From Diphasiastrum complanatum (lineage: Eukaryota; Streptophyta; Lycopodiopsida; Lycopodiales; Lycopodiaceae), in NCBI GenBank assembly GCA_029204225.1, contig CM055104.1:40825929-40889928 (forward strand): a stretch of 64,000 nucleotides of DNA, given 5' to 3'. Shown in pieces: positions 34,600 through 46,632 of the stretch. The notes beneath the pieces are model-generated. The model was not told the origin of the DNA. It ran no database searches and was given only the letters and a program-made list of their open reading frames with translations. Each line of letters begins with the position of its first letter. Position 1 is the stretch's first letter. Position numbers and translations under genes: made by a program.

Positions 34600-36755
34600 T
34601 TGTCTAACTTTCTGCAACGTACTTTGCTTCGCAGGATGACTGGGCCACAATGGTCTGCTTCTTGCTGACCCAAAGAATTGTCGCTCCTGATGTGATGGTG
34701 CATCCTCCTGAGATGCTTTTACAGTCATCCTTAAGGGATGCCCAACTAGCATCACTGTAGGAAAGCATCTTGAAACCTACATCATGACAATAACACAAGC
34801 CACCTATCAGCTTCTTGTAAGGTGTGAGCTGCATCTGTTCTCTCTCTTCCTCAGTCTTCGGACAGTCATCGCTTGTTAGCACCATCCCTACGAGCATTGG
34901 AGTATTTGCTCCTTTGTAGTTCAGCATTCCAAAATCCTCTAGGATCTTCTGGGTGTATCTGGACTGGTGAAAATATAACTTACCTCCCTCGTAGTCCCTT
35001 TCAATCTGCAAGCCAAGGTAATACCTGGCTTCTCCCAGATCCACGATCTCAAAATGTTTCAAGATGTCTCCTTTCACTTCAGCAATCAATTGCTCACTCT
35101 TGCAAAGTATCAGAGTGTCGTCCACATATACAACCACAATGATTATCTTTCCATCTGTGACTCTGACAAACACATTGGAATCAACCAACAGTGGCTTGAA
35201 CCCTAATGATTTCAGGGCTTGATCCTTCTTCTAGTACCATTGTCGAGCTGATTGTTTCAGACTGTAGATACGTCTATGCATTCTGCATGCATAGTCAGGA
35301 AGTGAATTCAAGACATATCCTGGGGGTTGATCCATATAGACCTCTTCATCCAGTTCGCCATGCAAGAAGGCTATCTTCTCGTCCACAATGTGGATCCTGA
35401 GGTCATAAGCTGCTGCATATGCAAATAACAATCGCAGGGATGAATGTCTGATGACAAGAGAGAAGATTTCAGAGTAGTCAATACCATATCTCTAAGAAAA
35501 TCCCTTCGCTACCAGACTTGCCTTGTATTTCGTCACATTTCCATCTGGTCCGTATTTGAGCTTGAAAACCCATTTGCATTTGACAGTCTTGTGCTTATGT
35601 AGTAATGGTTGCAACGTCCATACTTGGTTCTTCCTCATGGACTCCATTTCTTCGTTCATGGCTTGGATCCATTTGTCCTTCTCTGGACTTTCAATCGCTT
35701 CCTTGAAAGTCTGTGGTTTACCACTGAATCCGCAGGACTCCTATGATGTAGAAGCAGAACTGTGTGGCACATATCTTGTTGGTGCTCTTTGTGGTCTTGT
35801 CGACCTTCTGGGAGATCCTCCTGGGATAGCAATGCCTTTGTCTTTGTCTACTCTGCTAGGTCCAAAACCATCCTGGTTTACAAGTATCGTAGCAGTAGGC
35901 TGTCTCTCGAATCTTTCGTCTTCAGATTCATTACTCGAACAGGATACGACTCGAAAATCTTCGTTTTCGTGTTCGTCCTCTGCTCCCTCTATCACTGGCG
36001 GCAGGTCATAGTATTGTCTCCCCAGAACTTCAAAGCTGACAGGATCGTCATTGGCCATTGTCCTGCTCTCATTAAATCTGACATCTCTCACTATTTTCAC
36101 AGTGTTTGTGTCTGGCATCTAGACTCTGTAGTATGACGAGTTGTTGTCATAACCTACTAGAAATCCCTGCTCGACTTTCTAATCAAGCTTCTTTCAAAGC
36201 TTATCAGCAATATGTGCATAAGCTGCACATCCAAAGATTTTGACGTGAGACATGTCGGGTTTTCTACCCCACCATAACTCGTGTGGTGTCGTGTGAGGGA
36301 CATTAGACTTCCATGTCATGTTTTGGATGTATGCGACTGTAGCTGCTGCTTCAGCCCACAGTACCCTTGGAGCCTTCGAGTAGGCCATCATGCGTCTGGT
36401 AGCTTCCATCAGGTTCCTATTCTTTCTTTCTACAACACCATTGTGTTGCGGTGTATAGGCTGTGGTCCTTCTATGAATGATGCCACGATCATTGCAGAAG
36501 TCAATGAAGCGATTCGAGATGCATTTGCAACCTCAATCTGTCCTGATCTGCTTGACCTTGTTTCATGTGCATCTCTCTGTCCAATTCACATATTCTATGA
36601 ATTTATCAAGTGCTTCAGATTTATTCTGAATAAAATACACTCTGGCGAATTTGCTATAATCATCAAGGAAGGTTATATAATATTTGGAGCCTCCTACTGA
36701 GATTACATTGAAAGGCCCACAAATGTCAGAATGCACTAACTCCAGAATCCCATGC
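34600..36755 (-). mobile_element. Ty1/copia element, minus strand: integrase, RT, RNase H
   Basis: Read right to left: LELVHSDICGPFNVIS and the integrase core (36563-36790), MTWKSNVPHTTPHELWWGRKP and FGCAAYAHIADKL (36194-36409), the pre-RT spacer with GSPRRSTRPQRAPTRYVPHS (35741-36118), RT with EEVYMDQPPGYV and YSLKQSARQWY (35231-35431), the catalytic VVVYVDDTLIL, LGLQIERD, and RNase H ending with SSCEAKYVAES (34604-35188). YVDD is intact and this 194-codon frame is open, but frames are broken elsewhere (35431-35740, 36118-36194). No LTR was recognised at its left end. At its right it is cut next to LELVHSD, where gypsy gag sequence begins. Confidence 0.92.
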
Positions 36756-37140
36756 GTTTTGAAGATCCATATGATCAACCACATTTTCATGTTGTAGAAT
36801 CTTCACATGCACGAGCTCACTTAAACAAAGCTTTTGCAAATAATGTTCTGCGTACTGAAAAACGTACTCCAAAGCTAGATTTACCTAAGTACGACGGTAA
36901 CACTGATCCTCAAAGATTTTTTCAAGTCTTTGAGAATGCATGTGATGTCTATGGCGAGACATCACCAGACACCATGGTACAGCTCTTCTCAATGACCATG
37001 ATCGATCGAGCACGAGAATGGTTTTTTAACCTTGATCGTGAAGATAAATGAGATTGGACACTGTTGAAAGAGGCATTTATCAAACGCTTCAAGCCATTTC
37101 GCTTGATCGAAAGTCCTTTTGTCAAGCTAAGTAGCATCAA
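36756..37140 (+). mobile_element. Ty3/gypsy gag, first half (+ strand)
   Basis: The frame 36752-37051 reads LDLPKYDGNTDPQRFFQVFE, TMVQLFSMTMIDRAREWFFN, then a stop, and continues in frame with LLKEAFIKRFKPF and VKLSSIK. This is the retrotransposon gag capsid fold (Y-D-G-x-x-D-P, A-x-x-W-F). It ends where the minus-strand second half of gag begins. Confidence 0.85.
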
Positions 37141-37631
37141 AATCGACAATGAGGGCACCATGTGTTCTCTCGTCTATGGTGGATTTGGCCAGTGAGTAAC
37201 TGACCTGGCATCGAACTCTGAATAAACTTAAGAGTGTTTTGAAACTCTTTTGTGAGTTTTTCCATCCGTAGTTGGTGTTGCTGGTTAAGCAACTCCATTT
37301 GTGTTTTCCACAACTGTTCTCGTGTTTCCTCGTTTGGTCGAGCTTCTTGGACAACACGATGTGCTATCCGTTCACATGGCTCGTCGACATCTGAGCCCTC
37401 ATCTTCTTCCCGAATGGAATCAGACATGGCTTGTTCCAATAATGTGTATTCATCATTGGAGCGAAGCTCACGTCGTATCCATCGTGGGAGTTCAACAAGG
37501 AACCAAATTATGAGCATGAACTCAGTGGGTTGCTCTTGTACCTGACTTTTTAGTCTTTTAAATCGTTCAATGTAGTCACGTACTTTCTCAAACCATTCTC
37601 TATCAAAAATACATTGATCTTCTGGAACCAA
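37137..37631 (-). mobile_element. Ty3/gypsy gag, second half, inverted
   Basis: A 164-codon minus-strand frame begins VPEDQCIFDREWFEKVRDYI and continues ERFKRLKSQV, LVELPRWIRRELRSND, then an acidic stretch and a Q/E-rich coiled-coil-like tail (MELLNQQHQLRMEKL). In intact gypsy gag, the region with FREWFEKFRDYIERF normally follows the segment that ends the plus-strand piece here, so this half appears flipped relative to its neighbour. Confidence 0.8.
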
Positions 37632-38410
37632 GCTCTAGGTGACTGTTTTAGCCCGTAGAGCGCCTTGTGAATTCTGCATACAAGGTGTTGTTACTTGCCA
37701 TTGAGTTCGTATCCCTCTGGCTGTGTCATGTAGATTTTCTCTTCGATGGTTCCATTGAGAAAAGCGGTATGAACATCCATCTAATGAACTTCGAGATTTG
37801 TTGCAGCTTCAAAGGAGATGAGTAGGCAGATCGAAGCATGTTTGACAACTGGACTGAAGGTTTCTGAATAATCCAGGTCTGGAATATTGGAAAAGCCTTT
37901 GGCAACTAGCCTGGCCTTGTAATGATTTAGCCTTCCTTCAGCGTTGTACTTCAAAGTTTGGCAGTCCTTGATTTCATGTCCAGTCCTCTTACAGTATCTG
38001 TAGAATAGTTTCTGCACAGGTTGGAATGATGAAGAGCTTGAATTCGATCCTGAATCAAAATTTGGTCTAGACTGCATGTTGCTCTTTTTGTCAGTAGAGC
38101 CTGACTTTGTAGATCCCTTGGATCTAATTCTGATTTTTTGAATATAGAGCTTGAGGGTTCGATCCTGAATCTGAGGATAATGTCGATCTTCTGATCTTCA
38201 TCTTGAATTTCCAAAGATGGTAGTTATTTCCATCAAGTTTGTCAATGAGAGATGAACTAGATGATGGATCCATTCTGGTTGAACGAGATCGTTGATAGAA
38301 ACAACGATTGTCGGAATATTGTTGGCTACGTGTTTGCTAGAAAGACGTCTTGATAGAAACAAGACTGATAATCTGCAGTAGAAATTTAGATTACTGAAAA
38401 TGTCTGCTCT
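37622..38410 (-). mobile_element. internally deleted Ty1/copia: gag zinc knuckle joined to RT, minus strand
   Basis: Read right to left: gag (frame 37951-38214), then frame 37781-38077, in which a knuckle (FYRYCKRTGHEIKDC) runs straight into RT (LNHYKARLVAKGFSNIPDLD, YSETFSPVVKHASI). RT continues across a stop as MDVHTAFLNGTIEEKIYM and ends in HKALYGLKQSPRAWF at about 37622. Protease and integrase are gone, removed by a deletion between gag and RT that keeps the frame open. A degenerate primer site (TGGTATTAGAGCAGA, minus strand) sits at 38400-38414. Confidence 0.85.
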
Positions 38411-38414
38411 AATA

Positions 38415-38880
38415 CCATGTCAGAAAATGGTGGTCGTGAGCGCAGTGGAGGCTCGGTTGCTTAGAGCGTAGGCGTGCAGGAACGGAAATGCAACAATTAG
38501 TAGCATAAATATTCAAGTAGAAGAATTCATACAGTTTGTGCAAATGAACGACGTAGTAGTGAGACAAAAATTGCACTCTGATAAAAATATCAACAATGAG
38601 TACAATGGCTTGAAGTGATAACTTCAGCTTGCTGAGCGTGATAACGCTGACGACAGATAACTCTGATTGAAAGAAAAATTTAAACATTAACACTTACATA
38701 GTTTGTTTCGGCTAATATAGAGATTTACAAGAGAGAAAATATCTTACAAGCCTTTAAGGCTATTTATGCCAGTCTTTGCATATGTACAAAAGTTGGTAAC
38801 CTTCAACCGCCTTTGGGATATTTGTTTGTCCAGCTGTTTTTAGGGTTATTCATCCATTGGCAAAGTCGGTCAGCAAAAAT
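38415..38880 (-). repeat. probable 5' LTR of the deleted copia (extends into the minisatellite)
   Basis: It starts TGTCAGAAAATGG directly outside the primer site. Its right end is not defined, and the adjoining minisatellite probably belongs to it. No partner LTR was recognised. Confidence 0.5.
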
Positions 38881-39175
38881 GCGAAAAAGACGAAAGCGCC
38901 TTAAAATGATTTCTAAGGTATTCTGGCCACTTGGCCGGTGTGTCGCAGTTTTTGCTATGGAGCGAAAAAGATGAAGGTGCCTTAAAAATGATTTCTAAGG
39001 TATTCTGGCCACTTGGCCAATGTGTGTTGCATTTTTCGCTATGGAGCGAAAAAGGCGAAGGTGTCTTAAAAATGATTTCTAAGGTGTTCTGGCCACTTGG
39101 CCAGTGTGTCGCATTTTTTAGTATGGAGCGAAAAAGGCAAAAAAGATGAAGGTGCCTTAAAATGATTTCTAAGGC
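38881..39175. repeat. minisatellite, period 81-84 bp, about 3.6 units
   Basis: Units start at 38881, 38962, 39046 and 39128 with GCGAAAAAG. Each contains GAAGGTGYCTTAAAA, ATGATTTCTAAGG and TTCTGGCCACTTGGCC. Its plus-strand frame 38931-39149 repeats FWPLGQCV and is a by-product of the array, not a gene. Confidence 0.9.
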
Positions 39176-39410
39176 ATAGAAAATCTCAAAGGGTTTTAAA
39201 AATGTGGCCTAAAAAATATGTTGTTGGCCTTCAATTTTTCAGGATGCTCATTACTTGAATGATTTGTTTAAGACTGGGCATAGGAAATCTAACAAATTTG
39301 ACCTCCTTGGAATTATTTTGACCTGCTGTTGTTTTTTTCGTTGTGGCTGAAATGACTCTTGAACTGAGTTCGAATCAATTGTAGGTATATCGACCTTGGA
39401 CTTAGAAGTA

Positions 39411-40049
39411 GTCTCAGATGTTTTAGGGCTTGGATTATCGCATTGTTGATTTTTCTAGTTTGACAGATTTCTACATCATTTCTTTGGAGCATTATGACAT
39501 TATTTTTGGCGCAGACTGGTTCTCCTCACTTGGTACTGTTGATGTGGATCTCTCTCAGCAGACACTTTCCTTTACTCATGCTGGTGAGCATCATGCACTT
39601 GCTGGTATTGATTCCTAGGGTGACTATAAGTTGGTTACCGAGAAACAGTTTATGCGTAGCCTCCCAAAGGCTCAGGGTGCAACTCTTCTTTCCGTCAGAG
39701 TACATTAGTTGCTGCTTCACTTTCACCATCTGTGCCTCCTCTTCCTTAGGTTGTTGTTGCGTGCCCTGTGCCTATATGCCTTAATTCACAAATATCGTAT
39801 TCAGTGGTCACTCCTGGTTTCATTGATATTGAGGCCGTAAACCTTGGTGGTATTTCTACTATTGCTTCTGCACATACCTCGAATAGCCCTCTTGGTTCGG
39901 TGGTTCATGCATTATCTTCTCCATTGGTCTCTATATCTCCATCTCGTGACTCCGTTATGGCCGATGTTCCTCCTGATTTCTCTGGGGTTTTTCACGAGTC
40001 CACAATTGATGGTTTCATCACTCTTGGTGATCAGGTTGTATCTTTGTTG
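39411..40049 (+). mobile_element. gypsy-like protease plus unknown region, copy 1 (5' truncated)
   Basis: Homologous to 62545-63200 in the second copy. The frame reads LDYRIVD, FYIISLEHYDIIFGADWF (the conserved second half of a retropepsin), SQQTLSFTHAGEHHALAGID, then TAG at 39616 where the second copy has CAA, and an unknown stretch with GFIDIEAVNLGGISTIASAH and DSVMADVPPDF. The protease active-site part (DIGSTHSFI in copy 2) is missing here. The piece is followed by an inserted LTR. Confidence 0.8.
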
Positions 40050-40812
40050 GAGGGCTTGCGGATCCCAAGGCAACCCTAACCCTAGTTAATAAGTGAGAAG
40101 AATTTAGCACTCTGCGTGTGTAAGTCCAACCCAATGATCACATAGTTATTTGATTGATCAGTTAAAAGTTAATAAAAGGACTTGAGGCCTTTTTGCGGGA
40201 CTTTTAATGTCGTAGGGCCTAAATGTCAAGTTAGTGAATAAAGTTGGGTTTCACTTCAATTTTGATGGTTCCCACACTTTTTTAAATTTGAATAAAAAGA
40301 GAGGCAAGACTGGACCAATATGATCCAGAGACCAGGGTCCTCCTCTCTACTATAAAAAGGGACCAACTCGAGTTGCTCCTGATGTTCATTTCCTCATTTC
40401 AATAAAGCAAATTGGTTCTCTTTAGAAATGGATTGATGAATGTCCTTGCTCTTCCTCTCTTTTCTTCCATTTCTCATGCTTTCTTTGTATTTTGCTAATT
40501 GTTGGATTTGATCATTATTGGGATTGCTATTTTTTATGCTTTTTGTGAGAGAGAAAGGGAGAGAAAGAAAGAGTAAGTTTCTATCATTGTTGTGGATTTA
40601 GGGTTAATGGATGTAGTGTTAATGCTTAGTGTTAATGGATGTTAGTGTTAGATCCTCCATTCATGTTGAAATCTGAACTATACTATCGCTCTCATGGGAA
40701 CGAACCTACGTGTGACAACTAACCTCATTTCCTTGATGCTAGATTGATTAGATCTTGGGTTGAGGATAGGCAAGGAAAGAAACCCACTACAATTTTGGCA
40801 TCGTTGCCGATG
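40050..40812 (+). mobile_element. LTR-like insertion with a tRNA-Asp-type primer site, inside copy 1
   Basis: Copy 2 runs straight through this point (GTTGTATCTTCTTTCGC at 63193). Here about 760 bp intervene, flanked by ATCTT on both sides (40045-40049 and 40813-40817). The insert begins TGTTGGAGGG, has a TATA box (CTATAAAAAGGG at about 40350) with an AATAAAG about 50 bp further, and ends with TGGCATCGTTGCCGATG (40796-40812), which resembles the tRNA-Asp primer site used by Athila/Tat gypsy elements. It could be one LTR plus primer site left after loss of the interior. The left edge beside ATCTT is clear; the far LTR boundary is inferred. Confidence 0.55.
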
Positions 40813-41670
40813 ATCTTTGCCTTACTCCATGGATCTTTGCTCGATGTTTGTGATCTACCTCATGATATTTCTACGGTTCCTTACATGATTATGCGCCTTT
40901 GGCCCTTACCGTTACACATTTTCCATTCGAGGATATTTGCTAGATAGTCACTATTACTTATCTAGGGTATTTATATGTTGGGATCTTTCTAGATGACTAT
41001 ATAGGAATCCTTCAGTCTCCTTGTGTTTCTACATATAGGTTTGTTGTAGTCAATGTCGATGGTATACACTTTTGGGCCTTTTATGCATTAGAGGTTTTTC
41101 ATGCGATTGATTCCTTTTTATCTCTTGATATTTGGCATTCCTGGTTATTACGTATCGCTTGGATTTCATTTGGACCTGTTGCTCATACTACTGCTTCATT
41201 TTCAGCTATGGATATATGGCATTCCTGGTTATTACGTATAGCTTGGTTTTCATTTGGACCTATTGATTGGTGCTGGTTTTTCCATATTACTGCTCGCCTA
41301 CGATGCAGATCTCTCTGGGCATTACGAATACCTTGGCATTCTTGGTTGCTGTTTGATCTTCTTCTGGTTCCTTGAGATTCTTGGTTGTTCCATATTGCTT
41401 GGTTTCAAATGACGTGGCCGAGATGTTCCCTTTGTCGCCACAATCTTGATCCCGAGTCACTTCCATTTTTTACCAGCTACCATTCACCAGGTTCGCCTTC
41501 ACCATAGTCGATGCCGCCAGCAGATTCAGTTTTTGGTCCAGTGTGATGGTCATCCTGTTGAGGAGGCCACATGGGAGCCTATTGATGTCTTTTATCATAC
41601 ACCATCAATTGCGGATCAAGCTCGTGAGAGAGAGATAGAGCAGAAAAGAGAGAAGGCATGAAGATTGGGA
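40813..41670 (+). mobile_element. copy 1 continued: unknown region ending in a chromodomain
   Basis: Resumes homology with copy 2 at LLHGSLLDVCDLPHDISTVP. It carries duplicated WHSWLLRIAWxSFGP units (about 41130-41270). The end at 41446-41661 codes a chromodomain-like tail: QQIQFLVQCDGHPVEEATWE, where intact chromodomains read YLVKWxGxxxEExTWE. No RT, RNase H or integrase is present between protease and chromodomain. Confidence 0.7.
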
Positions 41671-41935
41671 TTTAGGTCTATGCAATCTTCACATGGATGC
41701 ATTGAGTGTTTGAAGCTGCTCATCGTCCGATCGTTTCCCATAATGTGCACAAATCATAGCCGTCCAAAGGAAAGCAAGTTTCCCTCCAACAAGTCCATTT
41801 AAAAAACCTCATAAGGGGTCCTATTTCCAAGTTTGGCAACGTAGAGTATTTTAGTTGGTTCGGTACCATAAGGGAGAACCCATTTCATGATGTTTTAAAG
41901 CATATATATCGTGTAGTAACCATAGAATAGAGCCC

Positions 41936-42944
<1,009 letters not shown>

Positions 42945-43003
42945 CTTTTTACATGCACCTTGCGAATGCACCTTCTAGCATTTGGAAGGTGCATGTAAAA
43001 AAG
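42945..43003. repeat. 17-bp stem-loop
   Basis: 42945-42961 (CTTTTTACATGCACCTT) is the reverse complement of 42986-43003 apart from one additional A, with a 24-base loop. It lies about 590 bp upstream of the IFT70 start codon. It may be a remnant of a miniature element or an RNA hairpin. Confidence 0.7.
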
Positions 43004-43119
43004 AAGAAGAAAAAAATCGAGAGGCTTACAGATTCCGTGCAGGCGCCTCAATTTTCTTAGTTGAAGACATAAGTGAGGTCTCTATTTAAATTTGTGAAAT
43101 TGAATATATTCTAATTGAA

Positions 43120-43593
43120 GGAAAATATTTATATATATATTTTATAATAATTATTATTATGATTCAACTAACTCTTTTCTTGTTACAACGAAGGCTGGTG
43201 AAGACGACACCAAAATCAGATTCAATTGCTTCCGTTTCTTCACCTTCACCATCGCTGCCTTCCCTCCCATACCTCCTCCTCCTCCTCTTCTTCTTCTTCT
43301 CGCTTCTCACTCATCTGGCATTACATTCAACAACTGGTTTATGATTCGACAGATCAATATTTATAGCCTGTAAGAGCGGCTTCATCACATCATCTCGCAT
43401 TATTGAGCAATTGGTTTATGATTCGACGGAGCGACAGTCTATCAGAGCGGCTAATTCACCATAATTCTCTTATCATGAAGCTCCAATGGGTATTTTATGA
43501 TGAAGCTTCGATAGTGATTTTGATGTTGTGAAGCTACGGTTGTTGTATAAGTGGAACCCCAATTTCGCAGCGACAAACTTTTGGATTCATGCC
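43120..43593 (+). promoter_or_regulatory. probable promoter and 5' leader of IFT70
   Basis: A TATATATATATTTTATAATA run at about 43131 and a pyrimidine-rich tract (CTCCTCCTCCTCTTC, 43270-43305) precede the start codon. This arrangement is common around plant transcription starts, but the exact start site cannot be read from sequence. Confidence 0.35.
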
Positions 43594-46545
43594 ATGACGT
43601 GGGGGCAGGTGACTGCCACCATTTATGGTTTCATTCGGGATGCCAAGTACACTCAAGCCATCAGGTACGTTTCTCTTCTTTGATCTGCATTATGTCTTTC
43701 ATCATGCAATTGGAGGCTTCATAATCCATCTGCTAATCTGCTCATAGCAGTAATGTATACCTTTGGGATCTGCTCTTCTGTTTCTTATCTGTTTTATACA
43801 AAGCGGACTTGTTCCAGTATCTTTTATATTCCGCGTGAACAGATTACTCGAGGAGCAGCTGCATTTGCTTCCAGACAGCCAGGCCGCTCTGTCACTTTTG
43901 GGATACTGCCACTACTTTGCTGGCGATTATGTAGCAGCTGCCTCCATGTACGTACATTCTATAAGACTTCTTATGTACAATTTGCGAGGATGTTGGGCTT
44001 TAAAGTACTCAAGTTTGATAGAATAGCTGCGAGCTTCTACACATTGTCTTTTTTGACGATTCTATGTATTGTTAAAAAGCATGTGCAATCTTGAATTGTG
44101 AAACAAAGCATCTTACAATCAACGTCATCATGCATAGAAGCAATTCTGCACTGCAATTTGAAGGGCAATTTTCTTCACTGTGAAGAAAAAGCGTTTATCC
44201 TCTTACCCACTATTTGGCTGATTTGACCCAAAGGAAAAAGGTGATATGGGCTATACTTACCGATTCAGGCTAGCTAAACAATCAGCACAAAGAGAGGTAA
44301 ATGGATTTAAAGGATTTTTGTATATATATATATGCACACCAAAGAATCCACTACTACTCTCTATCACAACATAACAATCTATTCTAAGTTCCCAAATTAG
44401 AAACTAACCTAGTTTATCATATCTCATTCATTCATGTTTTTAGTTATCGCGTAACCCATACATCTCGGTAGCTCTAATCAATGGTCTGGACTTGCCTAAC
44501 AGTCTAAACTACTCCCCATATTTGGATCAAAGTGGTAGTTTGATAAGGAAGTGAGCCTAATGAGAGATAGATAAATGATTAATAGTTAGTTGATATTACT
44601 TCACTTCTACGTTAAGGTTTATCTAGCTATTGTGATACTAGCCCCTCAGCATGCTAGCTTATTTAAGTTTCATTTAGCTCAATCTATCAATCACGAGTAA
44701 ACAATACTTAAGATTCAGTCATCCGTCCAAATCTCAATCTATTATATCGATTGATATGATTATTGGATGAAATTCGGTTCATGGTGGCTGTGAGCTATGC
44801 ATCATCCTCCCAGGGTCCATCATATCCCTATCATTTCCCATCTCCTTTTACACGTCTTGTGTATCCTCCACCCTATCTTAATGTTATGTCCATGCCTAAA
44901 AGACTATGGCAATGTTGGGGTTGATTGATTGCAGTTAACTAGAACCAACATGTATGATAGGTGTTGGGCATCGGATAGAGGGAAACCCCTAGTTGTTGGG
45001 ACTTTGGCCCTAAGTATAGGACCCAAGATAGCTTTAAGTCTCGGGAACACTATAATGATATGCCTGGGAAGCACTCTTCAAGAAGATGGCTTGGGTTGTG
45101 ACTATATGAAAGTGAGTGACAACATCATTTGTATGGTTGGACTAGTCTTGCCATTAGGTTGGAGGATTGAGCCCAAAAATTCTCCTGGTTCTAAAATCCG
45201 GACTATGGTAGTATGGGATGCCTTTGACAGGTGGATGTTGTTATGAGATAGCTCCCTTAGGGGTACATTCTATGGCTAGGTGGTTAGTCATCTCTCTATT
45301 GTTCTCCATTACCAGTATTGGGTTCATGTCAGGTTAAGATCTTGTGGTAGACTTTACAATGGTATCATAGAGCCAATTCTTGCATTGAGAAGATCCAAGT
45401 AACGGAGCTGGGAGGCTTCGAATGGGTGAAGTTGGAATACCAAGAGCGTGGATTAGAATTGTCCATTTCGACGGACTTTGTGTGTGCTTGTCCAAAGGAG
45501 GACATATCTTCAATTTTCTATTACATGTCTGTGATAAGATTGCAAATTCTTTAAAATTTGAACGTTAAGATCACTTTCGGCTCTTTGTGAAAGTAGGAGG
45601 GTTAAATACTTTGTTTCTTGAAGTGCAGGCCGGGTAAATTGCTTGTTTCTTTGAAATTTAGTGGTGCATGTAATGATTTGGTGTTGTAATCCTTGTTTCC
45701 AATATGAAGCTTTAAGTTTTACTTGTGATTGAAAGCAAGTTTTGCTTATGACCAAAGAGAATTATGCTTGGAACAATTTTAGGTTTGAAATCGTTGGAAT
45801 GTCAGATTTGGTGAATTTGTTTCCAACTTTTGTGATTGTGATGTATGGAGATTCTTCTTCCCGCATTTGGAGAATATTGATTAATTTGTCCTGATAAACC
45901 AATGGTGAGCTTTAGCTTCTGGATCTTGAACATGAGCATGGTGCTAAATTTTTTTTATGCCTAGCCCTTTGTATGTTGCTCCCGAAAAGCCATTGTATGT
46001 TGCTCCTAAATTTGAAGTTTGTCTTAAACTACAAGCGACTACCCTACGTGATTGCATGGCTATTTTTTTACTGTACTTCTCAAAAATGTGGTAAAGGCAG
46101 TAAAATTTTGTTAGGGCTAGAAATTGCTTTGTATTTTCTACTTTCTAGATATTAGAATCTAAGCTTAAAGCCCTAATCCTAAACCACCAAGTTCCAACTA
46201 TCAACTAAATAGTAACCACTAATAAAGATTGATGCTTACTGCTAATAGCTAGTAGTAACTACTAACTTATAACTTCTACCTAGTTGCTAAATCTAACCAT
46301 TAAGTACCTACACCCCTCTCAATGTCCATTGAAGACTCAAACCTATCAAGATCTATCATCTCACAAATCACAATCAAATATCAATGTTGATTCTTGAATG
46401 ATCATCAATGATCAAGATTCAATGCACAATCAATGATCATCAAATGCACATTGCACAAACCATGAAACACAATCCACTATCCTAAACTCTCACAATGAAA
46501 CCATTTACTCCAATGATATCTCCCACAATGCACGCTAATGCACAT

Positions 46546-46632
<87 letters not shown>

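Noticed and set aside
38931-39149. Frame with repeated FWPLGQCV
   Set aside because: It is the translation of the 81-84 bp minisatellite, not an independent gene.
43753-44094. 113-codon frame overlapping IFT70 exon 2
   Set aside because: It is out of frame with the exon; the in-frame reading (LLEEQLHLLPDSQAALSLLG) has conserved motifs and proper splice sites.
44929-45246. 105-codon frame as a gene
   Set aside because: It has no recognisable motif and lies inside an LTR-like stretch ending at a primer-binding-site match.
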